Shown here: positions 1 through 7,133 of the stretch, one piece after another
Layout: the number at the start of each line of letters is the position of its first letter
Position numbering within the stretch: the first letter of the stretch is position 1
Source: an uncultured Dermabacteraceae bacterium
GTDB lineage: Bacteria; Actinomycetota; Actinomycetes; Actinomycetales; Dermabacteraceae
Direction: 5' to 3'
DNA length: 21,820 nt
Assembly: GCA_943913905.1 (NCBI GenBank)
Contig: CALTZZ010000025.1
Coordinates: 1-21,820 of the forward strand
Translations under genes and position numbers: made by a program
The notes under the pieces: model-generated
Databases searched by the model: none
The model's input: only the letters and a program-made list of their open reading frames with translations
Told to the model about the DNA's origin: nothing

Positions 1-73
1 ACAACGGTCAGTAGTACCTGGTGCGTCGCAGGGCACAGGCGAAGCGGCCCAGTGGAGCGCCGGGCACGATTGA

Positions 74-79
74 TACCTT
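74..79 (+). promoter_or_regulatory. Candidate -10 element for a leaderless transcript of the PemK-like gene
   Basis: The hexamer TACCTT fits the actinobacterial -10 pattern TANNNT. It is followed by six bases and then the ATG at 86, so transcription would begin at or next to the start codon. No Shine-Dalgarno precedes that ATG. No convincing -35 is seen 16-18 bases upstream. Positions 1-73 hold no gene. This is an inference from spacing alone. Confidence 0.35.
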
Positions 80-85
80 CCTGTC

Positions 86-745
86 ATGAACTTCATGAGA
101 ACCGCATCTCGCCTCGCCCGCATGCTGGCCCGAAACCCCCGTGTCCAGCGCGGAGCCAGAAATCTCGCGCGCGAAGGACTGCGCCGGTGGGAGCAGCGAA
201 ATCAAAGGGACGGAGACGGATCTGCCACGTCGAACGGCCGGCCGTCAGCAGCACCGTCTGCAGATACTTCACGCACATCCGAACGTTCCACGAGCCAGGG
301 GGCACATTTCCCAGGCGACGTCGGCCCACTGCCCGACCGCGACCCCGCACACCCACTTTCACTCTCCTACTCGCCGTCCCCCGATGGCGAGCCTGACCCC
401 GGTGAGGTCGTATGGGCGTGGGTCCCGTTCGAAGAAGACCCCAGCCAGGGAAAAGACCGCCCGCTGCTTGTTCTCGCGGTGGAAGGATCGGGGGCCGACG
501 CCGTCGCGATCGGACTTATGCTGACCTCCCGCGACCGGGGCCGCGGCGACCATACCGACAAGTACGGGAATCGATGGGTCGATATTGGAACGGGACCGTG
601 GGACAGCCAGGGCCGCCTGTCCGAGGTACGAATTGATCGTTTGATCCAAGTTCGCAACGCGGAGGTCCGGCGAGAGGGCGGTAACCTCGATCGGAGCACA
701 TATGAACGGGTGGCCAAAGCCACACGCTCTGAACACGGATGGTAA
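86..745 (+). CDS. PemK/MazF-like family protein with long basic N-terminal extension
   Basis: The C-terminal half (about residues 105-217) resembles the PemK/MazF fold. It has an opening strand (GEVVWAWVPFEED), a loop leading into DRPLLVLAVE, and later a strand around GLMLTSRDRG. Canonical family members are mRNA endonucleases with an adjacent antitoxin. No antitoxin gene is visible here: the next gene downstream is rpsT, and only 85 bases of non-coding sequence lie upstream. Residues 1-100 are unlike the toxin family. Residues 1-40 are arginine-rich with hydrophobic spacing, possibly a membrane-surface or nucleic-acid-binding helix, and residues 40-100 are rich in S, T, P, D and G and probably disordered. 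At 219 aa it is about twice the length of a typical MazF. The ATG at 86 lacks a Shine-Dalgarno; the in-frame ATG at 95 is an alternative start. Fold membership is fairly likely; toxin activity is unproven. Confidence 0.7.
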   Translation: MNFMRTASRLARMLARNPRVQRGARNLAREGLRRWEQRNQRDGDGSATSNGRPSAAPSADTSRTSERSTSQGAHFPGDVGPLPDRDPAHPLSLSYSPSPDGEPDPGEVVWAWVPFEEDPSQGKDRPLLVLAVEGSGADAVAIGLMLTSRDRGRGDHTDKYGNRWVDIGTGPWDSQGRLSEVRIDRLIQVRNAEVRREGGNLDRSTYERVAKATRSEHGW

Positions 746-793
746 GGTAGAAGCCCTTCGATCTGCCGCACGACACTGGTAGGGTTGAACGCT

Positions 794-809
794 GTATGTG
801 TGAACATAC
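794..809. promoter_or_regulatory. Perfect 6-bp inverted repeat, candidate operator upstream of rpsT
   Basis: GTATGT and ACATAC are perfect inverted repeats separated by GTGA, and a TTGAAC hexamer lies just upstream at 785-790. The site is in the 256-base gap between the PemK-like gene and rpsT, about 190 bases before the rpsT start. It could be a dimeric repressor site or part of the rpsT promoter. No well-spaced -10 follows the TTGAAC. The rest of the gap (746-1001) shows no gene or RNA that I recognise. Confidence 0.3.
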
Positions 810-1001
810 CGCGCCTAGTGCGAAGCGAATGTCCCTCCCGTGTCTCTGGGATCATCCGTGGGCTGCACGGGCGTGCGTTTTCGATCAACACCCGTGATCG
901 CATCGCGTCTCCAGGCGACACCCCACCGCCCGTCCCCGCGATTCGAAAACACCTCTGTGTGATCGGCGTTTCACCTCAAAAACACTAGAAAAGGCACATT
1001 C

Positions 1002-1268
1002 GTGGCAAACATCAAGTCCCAGATCAAGCGCAACAAGACCAACGAAAAGGCTCGTGAGCGCAACAAGGCGTACCGCAGCGAGCTCAAGACCTACGTCCGC
1101 AAGGTTCGCGCCGCAGTAGCCGCTGGCGATGCAGACGCTTCGGCCAAGGCCCTTCGCGAAGCATCGCGCAAGCTCGACAAGGCCGTCTCCAAGGGCGTCA
1201 TCCACAAGAACCAGGCTGCAAACCGCAAGTCGGGTCTTGCCAGCCTCGTAGCTAAGCTCGGCAAGTAA
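1002..1268 (+). CDS. rpsT: 30S ribosomal protein S20
   Basis: S20 is a primary-binding protein of the small ribosomal subunit that contacts 16S rRNA near the bottom of the body. The 88-aa product matches the family in length and pattern. It opens with MANIKSQIKRNKTNEKARERN, continues with lysine/arginine-rich helices, and has the conserved tail VIHKNQAANRKSGLASLVAK. The start is GTG at 1002, preceded by a purine-rich Shine-Dalgarno (GAAAAGG, 988-994) seven bases upstream. The gene is monocistronic in appearance. It is 256 bases after the PemK-like gene and ends 26 bases before a strong hairpin terminator. The codon choice is strongly biased (AAG, CGC, AAC), as expected for a highly expressed gene. 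Confidence 0.97.
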   Translation: MANIKSQIKRNKTNEKARERNKAYRSELKTYVRKVRAAVAAGDADASAKALREASRKLDKAVSKGVIHKNQAANRKSGLASLVAKLGK

Positions 1269-1294
1269 GCGTTCGCGGTTCAACACCGCACACT

Positions 1295-1332
1295 AAAACC
1301 CCGGTTGATTCTCTGGAATCAACCGGGGTTTT
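1295..1332. terminator. Bidirectional intrinsic terminator between rpsT and the acyltransferase gene
   Basis: A perfect 17-bp stem runs from 1295-1311 to 1316-1332 with the four-base loop TCTG. The stem ends in A-T pairs, so an A tract on one side and a T tract on the other give a short U-run in either direction. It sits 26 bases after the rpsT stop (plus strand) and 11 bases from the stop of the acyltransferase gene (minus strand), so it can end both convergent transcripts. Confidence 0.93.
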
Positions 1333-1343
1333 TCATGCTGCCA

Positions 1344-3356
1344 CTAACGCTGCTGCGCTCTGTTGAGAGCCTCCGTAATGGAGGAGACATACAGATGCAC
1401 TCCCCGTGCACCCTTGGGATGTACATGGTCCCCCGCCAACAGATCGGTGTGCTCACGAATCCGCGCGTTCCAATCCGCCACCACAACATTGCTGTGCCTC
1501 TGTGCCGCACGCACAATTGCCTCGTTCGTAGGCGGCACCCACGTTGTGCGGCTTGGCCCATAGCCCGTCACCAACACGAGCGTGTGGCCGGGACCGATCT
1601 CATCCACCAATTCATCGATCTGATGATCACTGATCATCGAATTCGTGGAAAGAGAGACCACGACGAATTTACGCAGCTCACCGCCAGCCTTGAGATTCTC
1701 GATCAGTCCAGGCGCCCGCTCGATCGAACGAGAAACCTTCGCGTCCACATACACGCCCGGATACGCATGTTTGAGCCCGCCCGTTGCCGCGACAGTGATG
1801 GAATCACCAATGACCGTCACATTCTTGCCATCGATAGGAGTGCTTCCCTGTTCGGGTGACGGGGCTTGCTCACGTGACGGCTCTTGCTCACGTGACGGCT
1901 CTTGCTCACGTGCGGGCTCCTGCGGCCGGGAATTCTCTCCATAGCTCGGCTCTGAATCTTCTTTCCCCTTCGTCGGCGGCGCATCCTGGCGAGCCTCGGC
2001 CGGTTCCGGCGACGACGAAGCCGACGGCAACGGGTCAGTCTCCGCAACTCCGTCAGATTCCATCGGAATCTCCGACACTTGCCCAGCCTCGACTGCCAGC
2101 TGAGCCGATGACTTGTCGGGAGAAGCGGCAACAGCCCACCCGGCACTGCCAAGAATCAGGGACGGCACAAGCAGTGCAACCATCTGCGACGCGAGGCGCA
2201 TCCGAGGGAAAGCCCGGGCAAGATGCCCGCACCAGGACACGAATCCCATCGTTCGAATCGGCGTCTCAATGTACCTGTACGACACCGCCGCGAGAGCCAC
2301 GGACATCACGAGCACCACGCACGCGCTCACATAGAGATCCGCCGTCGGAAAGCTATAGAACATCAAAACAGCCAGCGGCCAGCGCCACAGATAGATTCCG
2401 TACAACCGTTCACCAAGCCACACAAGCGCCCGAGCATTGAGGACCCTCGCAAGCATTTTCCCGGGCCCCGTATACGACACGTCCGGGATGAGACTCCGAA
2501 TCGTGACGGCAATCGCTGCCGACCCGCACACCATGCCCCACGGATACATAAAGCTCTCCGGCACAAGGAGCATCGCCACCAGGGCAGCTGCGAACGTCGC
2601 AATACCGGCGATTCCCCACAGGTACGGGTAGCGAGAGCGCTCGGTCGTAACTCGCAGCGCATGCGGCACAGCGAACGCAACCGTTGCCCCGATCATCAAC
2701 CCCCACAGATGCGAATCGGTACCCATATACGCGCGCGAGACATCATGATTCACCACGACGGCGTGCCACACAACAGATACGGCACCGAGGCCTAACGCAA
2801 CCGCACACCGACGGGACCGGCGCCATGTCATCATCGCTGCAATAACCAGGGGCCAGACCAGGTAGAACTGCTGTTCCACCGCGAGCGACCACATATTGGT
2901 GAGCAGCAGTGGCGACGACTGTTCGAAGTACGAAGCGCCCGCCGCAATTTCCACCCAGTTGTACGTCGCGGTCAACGCTCCAAGCGCTTGCCGCGATAAC
3001 GCCACGAGCGCGTCTCCCCCAACCATGAGTGCCAACGCTGCGGAGCCCACCACCGTCACGCTCACTGCCGGGAACAGTCGTCGACAACGCCGCACCCAAA
3101 AGCGCCGCAGGTCTAGCCGACCGTGAACTGCCCTCTCTTCCAGCAAGAGCGAGGTGATGAGGAAGCCCGACAGGACGAAGAACATATCCACACCCGCAAA
3201 TCCCGCGAGAGCAACACCGGGGACTAGGTGGAAAGCGAGTACGAAAAACGCAGCTATCGCTCTTAGCCCGTCGAGGCCGACGATTCGGCGCTTAACACGC
3301 GGCGCGCGTGTCGCTGGATAGGGAGCCGGGGGTCGCTGAATATTCGTATGTCGCAC
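1344..3356 (-). CDS. OafA/YrhL-type membrane O-acyltransferase with C-terminal SGNH domain
   Basis: This 670-aa protein is probably a cell-envelope O-acetyltransferase. Residues 25-370 form an acyltransferase-3 domain. It starts at RIVGLDGLRAIAA, with His43 in the FHL motif, GVDMFFVLSGFLI at 55-67, about ten membrane segments, and the closing YRYIETP at 360-366. Another membrane segment lies near 392-412. A low-complexity acidic/proline-rich linker (about 415-510) follows and contains EPSREQ repeats. The C-terminal SGNH hydrolase-like domain (about 511-670) shows GDSI at 517-520 and DHVH at 643-646 (catalytic Asp and His positions), with STNS in place of the usual third block. Family members modify peptidoglycan or surface polysaccharides; the substrate here cannot be deduced. 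The start must be GTG at 3356, because a stop codon lies immediately upstream in frame and no other start precedes the domain. Confidence 0.9.
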   Translation of the reverse strand: MRHTNIQRPPAPYPATRAPRVKRRIVGLDGLRAIAAFFVLAFHLVPGVALAGFAGVDMFFVLSGFLITSLLLEERAVHGRLDLRRFWVRRCRRLFPAVSVTVVGSAALALMVGGDALVALSRQALGALTATYNWVEIAAGASYFEQSSPLLLTNMWSLAVEQQFYLVWPLVIAAMMTWRRSRRCAVALGLGAVSVVWHAVVVNHDVSRAYMGTDSHLWGLMIGATVAFAVPHALRVTTERSRYPYLWGIAGIATFAAALVAMLLVPESFMYPWGMVCGSAAIAVTIRSLIPDVSYTGPGKMLARVLNARALVWLGERLYGIYLWRWPLAVLMFYSFPTADLYVSACVVLVMSVALAAVSYRYIETPIRTMGFVSWCGHLARAFPRMRLASQMVALLVPSLILGSAGWAVAASPDKSSAQLAVEAGQVSEIPMESDGVAETDPLPSASSSPEPAEARQDAPPTKGKEDSEPSYGENSRPQEPAREQEPSREQEPSREQAPSPEQGSTPIDGKNVTVIGDSITVAATGGLKHAYPGVYVDAKVSRSIERAPGLIENLKAGGELRKFVVVSLSTNSMISDHQIDELVDEIGPGHTLVLVTGYGPSRTTWVPPTNEAIVRAAQRHSNVVVADWNARIREHTDLLAGDHVHPKGARGVHLYVSSITEALNRAQQR
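1865..1918 (-). repeat. Three tandem 18-bp repeats inside the acyltransferase linker
   Basis: Three consecutive 18-base units (1865-1882, 1883-1900, 1901-1918) encode EPSREQ/EPAREQ hexapeptides on the minus strand. The first two are identical (CTTGCTCACGTGACGGCT on the plus strand); the third differs at two positions. They lie in the flexible linker between the membrane acyltransferase and the extracytoplasmic SGNH domain. Because the unit is a multiple of three, copy-number changes would alter linker length without a frameshift. Confidence 0.9.
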
Positions 3357-3363
3357 TCATAAA

Positions 3364-3369
3364 ATTTTA
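3364..3369 (-). promoter_or_regulatory. Candidate -10 box (TAAAAT) of the acyltransferase gene
   Basis: On the minus strand TAAAAT is separated by seven bases from the GTG start at 3356. Transcription would then begin at about the start codon, giving a leaderless mRNA. This agrees with the complete lack of a Shine-Dalgarno. The surrounding region 3361-3519 is more AT-rich than the genes and contains no gene. Confidence 0.5.
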
Positions 3370-3371
3370 GA

Positions 3372-3387
3372 TTTGCGTGACCGCAAA
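3372..3387. promoter_or_regulatory. Perfect inverted repeat abutting the acyltransferase -10 box
   Basis: TTTGCG and CGCAAA are perfect inverted repeats separated by four bases. On the minus strand the element ends two bases upstream of the TAAAAT box, so it lies in the spacer/-35 region of the proposed promoter. A dimeric regulator bound there would block or recruit polymerase. The site could also be chance; no protein is assigned. Confidence 0.35.
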
Positions 3388-3519
3388 GGCCCGCCTGCGC
3401 AGCCCGTATTGACCCCGGAACCTTCAGAAGGAGCGCAGTACTACCGGACTACGACACCCCTTAAGCACGACCCAACGCGCTCTTTACTCTATTTTTAGTG
3501 AATGGTTAAACCAGCCCGA

Positions 3520-3648
3520 TTAGCCGATCCCAAGCAGGGTGCCAGCCTGACTAATGAGAGTCTCCGCCATGACGAGCACGACCAAGAGAGTCAGAACGAT
3601 TGAACAGACGAGCATGAAGATACGAAACTTCCGGTTGCCTGGGACCAC
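3520..3648 (-). CDS. Small single-pass membrane protein downstream of holA
   Basis: This is a 42-aa product that I do not recognise. After a short basic segment (VPGNRKFR) there is one strongly hydrophobic helix of about 20 residues (FMLVCSIVLTLLVVLVM), then a short polar tail ending in LLGIG. The GTG at 3648 is chosen because an AAAGGAG Shine-Dalgarno lies nine bases upstream. A longer version starting with GTG at 3705 (61 aa) would overlap holA by 20 bases but has no ribosome site. With the chosen start the gene begins 37 bases after the holA stop, so it probably shares the holA transcript. The orientation, Shine-Dalgarno and clean transmembrane segment support a real gene, but the length leaves doubt. 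Confidence 0.5.
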   Translation of the reverse strand: MVPGNRKFRIFMLVCSIVLTLLVVLVMAETLISQAGTLLGIG

Positions 3649-3685
3649 GTCCACCGGCTCCTTTCTTGGGAGGGGAGCCACAAAG

Positions 3686-4672
3686 CTACCGCATGCGGCG
3701 AGCACGGCTCACATCAATGACGAGACGTTGGAGTGCCCACTGAGCGTCACGATCCATTCCCTTAACACCAGCATCAGCGCGAGCAACAGCGTCAAGGGCC
3801 GACGCTAATGCCCGATCGTTGAAGTGCCGAGCGTCTCGAGCTTGGTTTCGAAACATCCAATCAGGCATTCCGAGGCTCTTAGCGCTTGCTCCGGGGATCG
3901 ACACCTTTGCTAACTGCCGAACCTTCGAAGCGAACGTTCCAACAATCGCTGGCGGTGCGAGGCCCGACAACTCAGCCTGGCGCAAGAGTGCGAGAGCCTC
4001 GCGTTCTTTCCCGCCAATTGCTGCGTCTGCGATCGCAAATCCCGTGGTCTCAGCACGTCCAGCGGTGAGTGCTCGCACATGCTCCAGGGTGATGGGGCCC
4101 GGACCACGGTCGCCCTCCACGTGAGTGTCATCCATCAACTGCTGACACACGGCAGCCAGCTCCATGAGGTCAGAGCCGTACGCGTCCACGAGCGCTTTAA
4201 CCGCGTCGCTCGACACCCGTCGGTGCGCACGGGAGAACTCACTCATAGCGAACGCGAGCACATCTTTCGGCTTCTTGATCGCAGCTGCATTGACCCAGGG
4301 CGCGCCTGACTTCTTGACCGCATCGAGCAGTTTCTTGCCACGAGGTTCGCCACGGTGAGCGAGTACGACGGTCACGTCTGGTTCCGGTGTAGACACGTAT
4401 GCGATCAACGCCTCGATGAGTTGATCGCTCCCTTTAGCTACCTCGTCCACAATCACCAGGCGTGGCTCGCCGAAGAGCGACGGCGCGGTGTACTGCCCAA
4501 AGTCATGCTGCGTCGTTTCACCGGCCGAAAGCTGGTGCATCTCCAGGTCGTCGTGAGCTTCCCGGGTCAGTGTTTTGATCCGCTCGAGTGACCGTTGGAT
4601 GAGCAGCGATTCTTTACCTGTCAGGAGGACGACGGGAGCGGGCGCAATGCTGTGCCACTGAACTTCTGCCAC
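3686..4672 (-). CDS. holA: DNA polymerase III subunit delta
   Basis: Delta is the wrench subunit of the clamp loader that opens the beta sliding clamp. The 328-aa product has the expected N-terminal strand and loop (PVVLLTGKESLLIQRSLERI) within its first 35 residues. It then has LFGEPRLVIVDEV in the place of the usual P-rich clamp-loader motif, and a helical C-terminal collar region with AIADAAIGGKEREALALL, which is typical of the family. The start is GTG at 4672, which places the conserved domain at the usual distance from the N-terminus. A purine-rich stretch precedes it, but no strong Shine-Dalgarno. An upstream GTG at 4741 would add 23 residues with no family similarity. The gene lies 100 bases after comEC in the same direction, a comEA-comEC-holA order common in bacteria, and rpsT is nearby as in many actinobacteria. 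Confidence 0.88.
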   Translation of the reverse strand: MAEVQWHSIAPAPVVLLTGKESLLIQRSLERIKTLTREAHDDLEMHQLSAGETTQHDFGQYTAPSLFGEPRLVIVDEVAKGSDQLIEALIAYVSTPEPDVTVVLAHRGEPRGKKLLDAVKKSGAPWVNAAAIKKPKDVLAFAMSEFSRAHRRVSSDAVKALVDAYGSDLMELAAVCQQLMDDTHVEGDRGPGPITLEHVRALTAGRAETTGFAIADAAIGGKEREALALLRQAELSGLAPPAIVGTFASKVRQLAKVSIPGASAKSLGMPDWMFRNQARDARHFNDRALASALDAVARADAGVKGMDRDAQWALQRLVIDVSRARRMR

Positions 4673-4772
4673 GTTTATTTCCGCCCTTTCGTACGCTCGC
4701 CCCGTTGAGTCTACCGGGAACGCCGGAAGTGTCTGAGACACATGTCCACTAGTTTTGGTCTCTTGAACCTCA

Positions 4773-7133
4773 TCACGACGAACACGCCGTGCGAACTTCG
4801 ATCTCCCTCGGATTGCGGACCGTCAGAGTGGTGAGCCCACACTGGTCACTCCTCAAGATTCGGCTTCCACGTCCCTCCAACATGTCACGCGTATCTCGAT
4901 GCGGATGTCCAAAGGAGTTTGCGCCCACCCCAATCAACGCAATCCGTGGGTTCAGCTTTCCGTACAAGTCAGGTGACTGGCGGCGAGACCCGTGGTGGGC
5001 AACCTTCACGATAGTTGCGGGGTCAACACCTCCCTTTGCTAGAGACGCTTGCACTTTGGGTTCCAGATCCCCTAGTGCCGCCAGCGTTGTTCCCGGCCCG
5101 CCGTCGACCCCTGGGATCGATGCCGCCACGGCAATCGAACAGTCATTGAGCCCAGATTCCTCTCCCCCGTTCTCTAGACTGCCCATTCGAGTAGCCTCCT
5201 CACCCGACCGGGGCCACAGAACTTTCACTCCCAGGTCTCCGACACGTGCTTCGTGCCCCTGGACCGGGTACTGCACTTCTGCATGCGGGAATTGTGTTTC
5301 CGTCTCGTTATCGAGTGGGCAGGCCCATACGCGCCGCGGGTACCGGCCGCCAACCAGCGCAGGCAAACCACCCGTGTGATCAGCGTGAGGATGCGTTGCG
5401 ATAAGGAGGTCAACGCTCTGGACTTTCAAGGTGTCCAGGCAATCTGCCAGCGCCTGTGGTTCCGGACCCGAATCTATGAGCACGACTGGTGCCTGAGGTG
5501 CATCGTCGCCACGCAGAAGAAGGGCATCTCCTTGCCCCACATCACACAGCGCAACGTGCCATCCATTCGGCCCCGAGTTGAGCGGACCCCGGAGGCCCCA
5601 CACAGCAAGAGCCAACACTGCGCCCCCAGCCACCGCCCACCGGAAGACCGATTCATGACGTAGCCACAAGACAATGCACGCTGCGATCACAGCTGCGGTA
5701 GCGAAGATTGCGCCTCTGGCACCAGGGGCAACGGGAATATGTGCGCCCGGAAGTGTCTCTGCGCCACGCGCGATACCAATCAGCACATGAGCACCGCCAC
5801 CACTGACCCACACGCACGGGAGTGCTGCCGGGGGCCAGAGAATCGCGAGGATAACTCCTGCGAAACCGACGAGGGTAGCTGGAGCAACGACGAGTTCTGC
5901 AAGCATGTTTGCCGCAACCGACCAGACGGATATTTCGGGGCACAGCAGCACCAGAATTGGAGTGCACGCCGCTTGAGCGACCAACGGGACAGCCACAGCA
6001 AGGGCACCGATCTCGCCCACGCGGTCGCCTGACCATTCTCGAATAATTTCCGCGCACCGGGGAGCTCCCACAATGATGGCGGCAGTTGCCACGACACTGA
6101 GGACGAAACCCACGCTCGAGGCGAGAGCCGGTTGCGCACACGACCACACAAGAACTGCTCCCGCGAGAGCGTTGAGTGGAGGCGTTCGAAACCCCACGAA
6201 CCGAGCAATGAGGAGGGGAATAGCCATCGTTGCGGCACGCACAAGGCTGGGTTCAGGCCCCACCAGCCACACGTAGAGCGCGATCGCGACCGAACCAACT
6301 ACCACCCGAGTCTTTCGCCGGGCTCCGGTGTACAGCAAAGGCATCACGACGAACGCGTATGCCAGGGCAATATTGGAACCTGACGCCGCAACCAGATGCG
6401 TGAGACCGGACGTTCTCATCGCCTCTTCGGTGTCGGTGCTGAGCCCTGAGGCGTCGCCCAGAACGAATCCCTGTACCAGGGCCGCTTCTTCGGAAGGAAG
6501 TGTCTCTGTCGCCTTCACGAATCGGTGACGGAAGAACTCACGCGCACCGTTATGGAAGGTCCGGTTAGAAGCGTTATTCCCGGGCGGGCGAGGACTCACC
6601 GATGCCACAGTAACGAATATGGTGGAGCCTCGGCGCTCGAACGAGCCTCGCACACGAACTTCGGCGCCCGAGTGGCCTGCCTCTTTGCGGGCCTGTCCTT
6701 TTGTTGCCGCAGAATCCGAAAAGGTAAGTATGTACCTGGTCCCGTCCGGAAGCGTCACTGGCGTGTGCCCAATACGGACTGTTCCTTCCAGCGGCACTGC
6801 TCGCACAAACCATCTATCGGCTGCCCTGGCATGAGCGATCAGTTCAGGATCGGATTCAACACGAACATTCGCGTCGAGCAACGCCGCCGTATCTGAGCTC
6901 GCGAGAGAATCCAGCGCAACCGATCGTTCGTGTGCCCCGACAGAAGGTATCGCCACCACCAGGCCCAGCCCAATGACGACCGCGCCGTAGAGCCGCACCC
7001 GTCTCTCTGGGACCATGAGCGCGATCAGCCCCGTCATGACTGACACGAGCGTCCCGAGCGGGCCAACCGCGTGGACCGCTATCGCGCACAACCACGTTGG
7101 AATCGCGACCGGCACGAGTGGGTTTTCGCGCAT
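4773..7133 (-). CDS. comEC: ComEC-type DNA uptake channel with C-terminal metallo-beta-lactamase domain
   Basis: ComEC forms the inner-membrane channel through which single-stranded DNA enters during transformation. The 786-aa product has N-terminal membrane segments (1-70), a soluble OB-like region (about 85-185), and a multi-pass Competence domain (about 215-515) with the signature GLTHLVAASGSNIALAYAF. The C-terminal metallo-beta-lactamase-like domain (about 525-770) carries HPHADHTGG and VAHHGS, so its metal ligands appear intact. The ATG at 7133 overlaps the comEA stop by one base (TGATG). A GTG one codon upstream (7136) is an alternative. The overlap implies translational coupling to comEA. 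Both domains are complete, so the gene looks functional, although natural competence cannot be concluded from this alone. Confidence 0.92.
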   Translation of the reverse strand: MRENPLVPVAIPTWLCAIAVHAVGPLGTLVSVMTGLIALMVPERRVRLYGAVVIGLGLVVAIPSVGAHERSVALDSLASSDTAALLDANVRVESDPELIAHARAADRWFVRAVPLEGTVRIGHTPVTLPDGTRYILTFSDSAATKGQARKEAGHSGAEVRVRGSFERRGSTIFVTVASVSPRPPGNNASNRTFHNGAREFFRHRFVKATETLPSEEAALVQGFVLGDASGLSTDTEEAMRTSGLTHLVAASGSNIALAYAFVVMPLLYTGARRKTRVVVGSVAIALYVWLVGPEPSLVRAATMAIPLLIARFVGFRTPPLNALAGAVLVWSCAQPALASSVGFVLSVVATAAIIVGAPRCAEIIREWSGDRVGEIGALAVAVPLVAQAACTPILVLLCPEISVWSVAANMLAELVVAPATLVGFAGVILAILWPPAALPCVWVSGGGAHVLIGIARGAETLPGAHIPVAPGARGAIFATAAVIAACIVLWLRHESVFRWAVAGGAVLALAVWGLRGPLNSGPNGWHVALCDVGQGDALLLRGDDAPQAPVVLIDSGPEPQALADCLDTLKVQSVDLLIATHPHADHTGGLPALVGGRYPRRVWACPLDNETETQFPHAEVQYPVQGHEARVGDLGVKVLWPRSGEEATRMGSLENGGEESGLNDCSIAVAASIPGVDGGPGTTLAALGDLEPKVQASLAKGGVDPATIVKVAHHGSRRQSPDLYGKLNPRIALIGVGANSFGHPHRDTRDMLEGRGSRILRSDQCGLTTLTVRNPREIEVRTACSS

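Noticed and set aside
1..85. Possible divergent gene (such as lepA) starting at the left edge
   Set aside because: lepA often sits near rpsT in actinobacteria, but no start codon or coding frame for it lies within these 85 bases, so nothing can be annotated.
1305..1859. 184-residue open frame on the plus strand starting inside the rpsT terminator
   Set aside because: It begins in the terminator stem and runs opposite the SGNH domain of the acyltransferase; no domain is recognisable.
3358..3360. ATG on the minus strand just upstream of the acyltransferase start
   Set aside because: It is in another frame and reaches a stop after about 20 codons; the acyltransferase frame requires the GTG at 3356.
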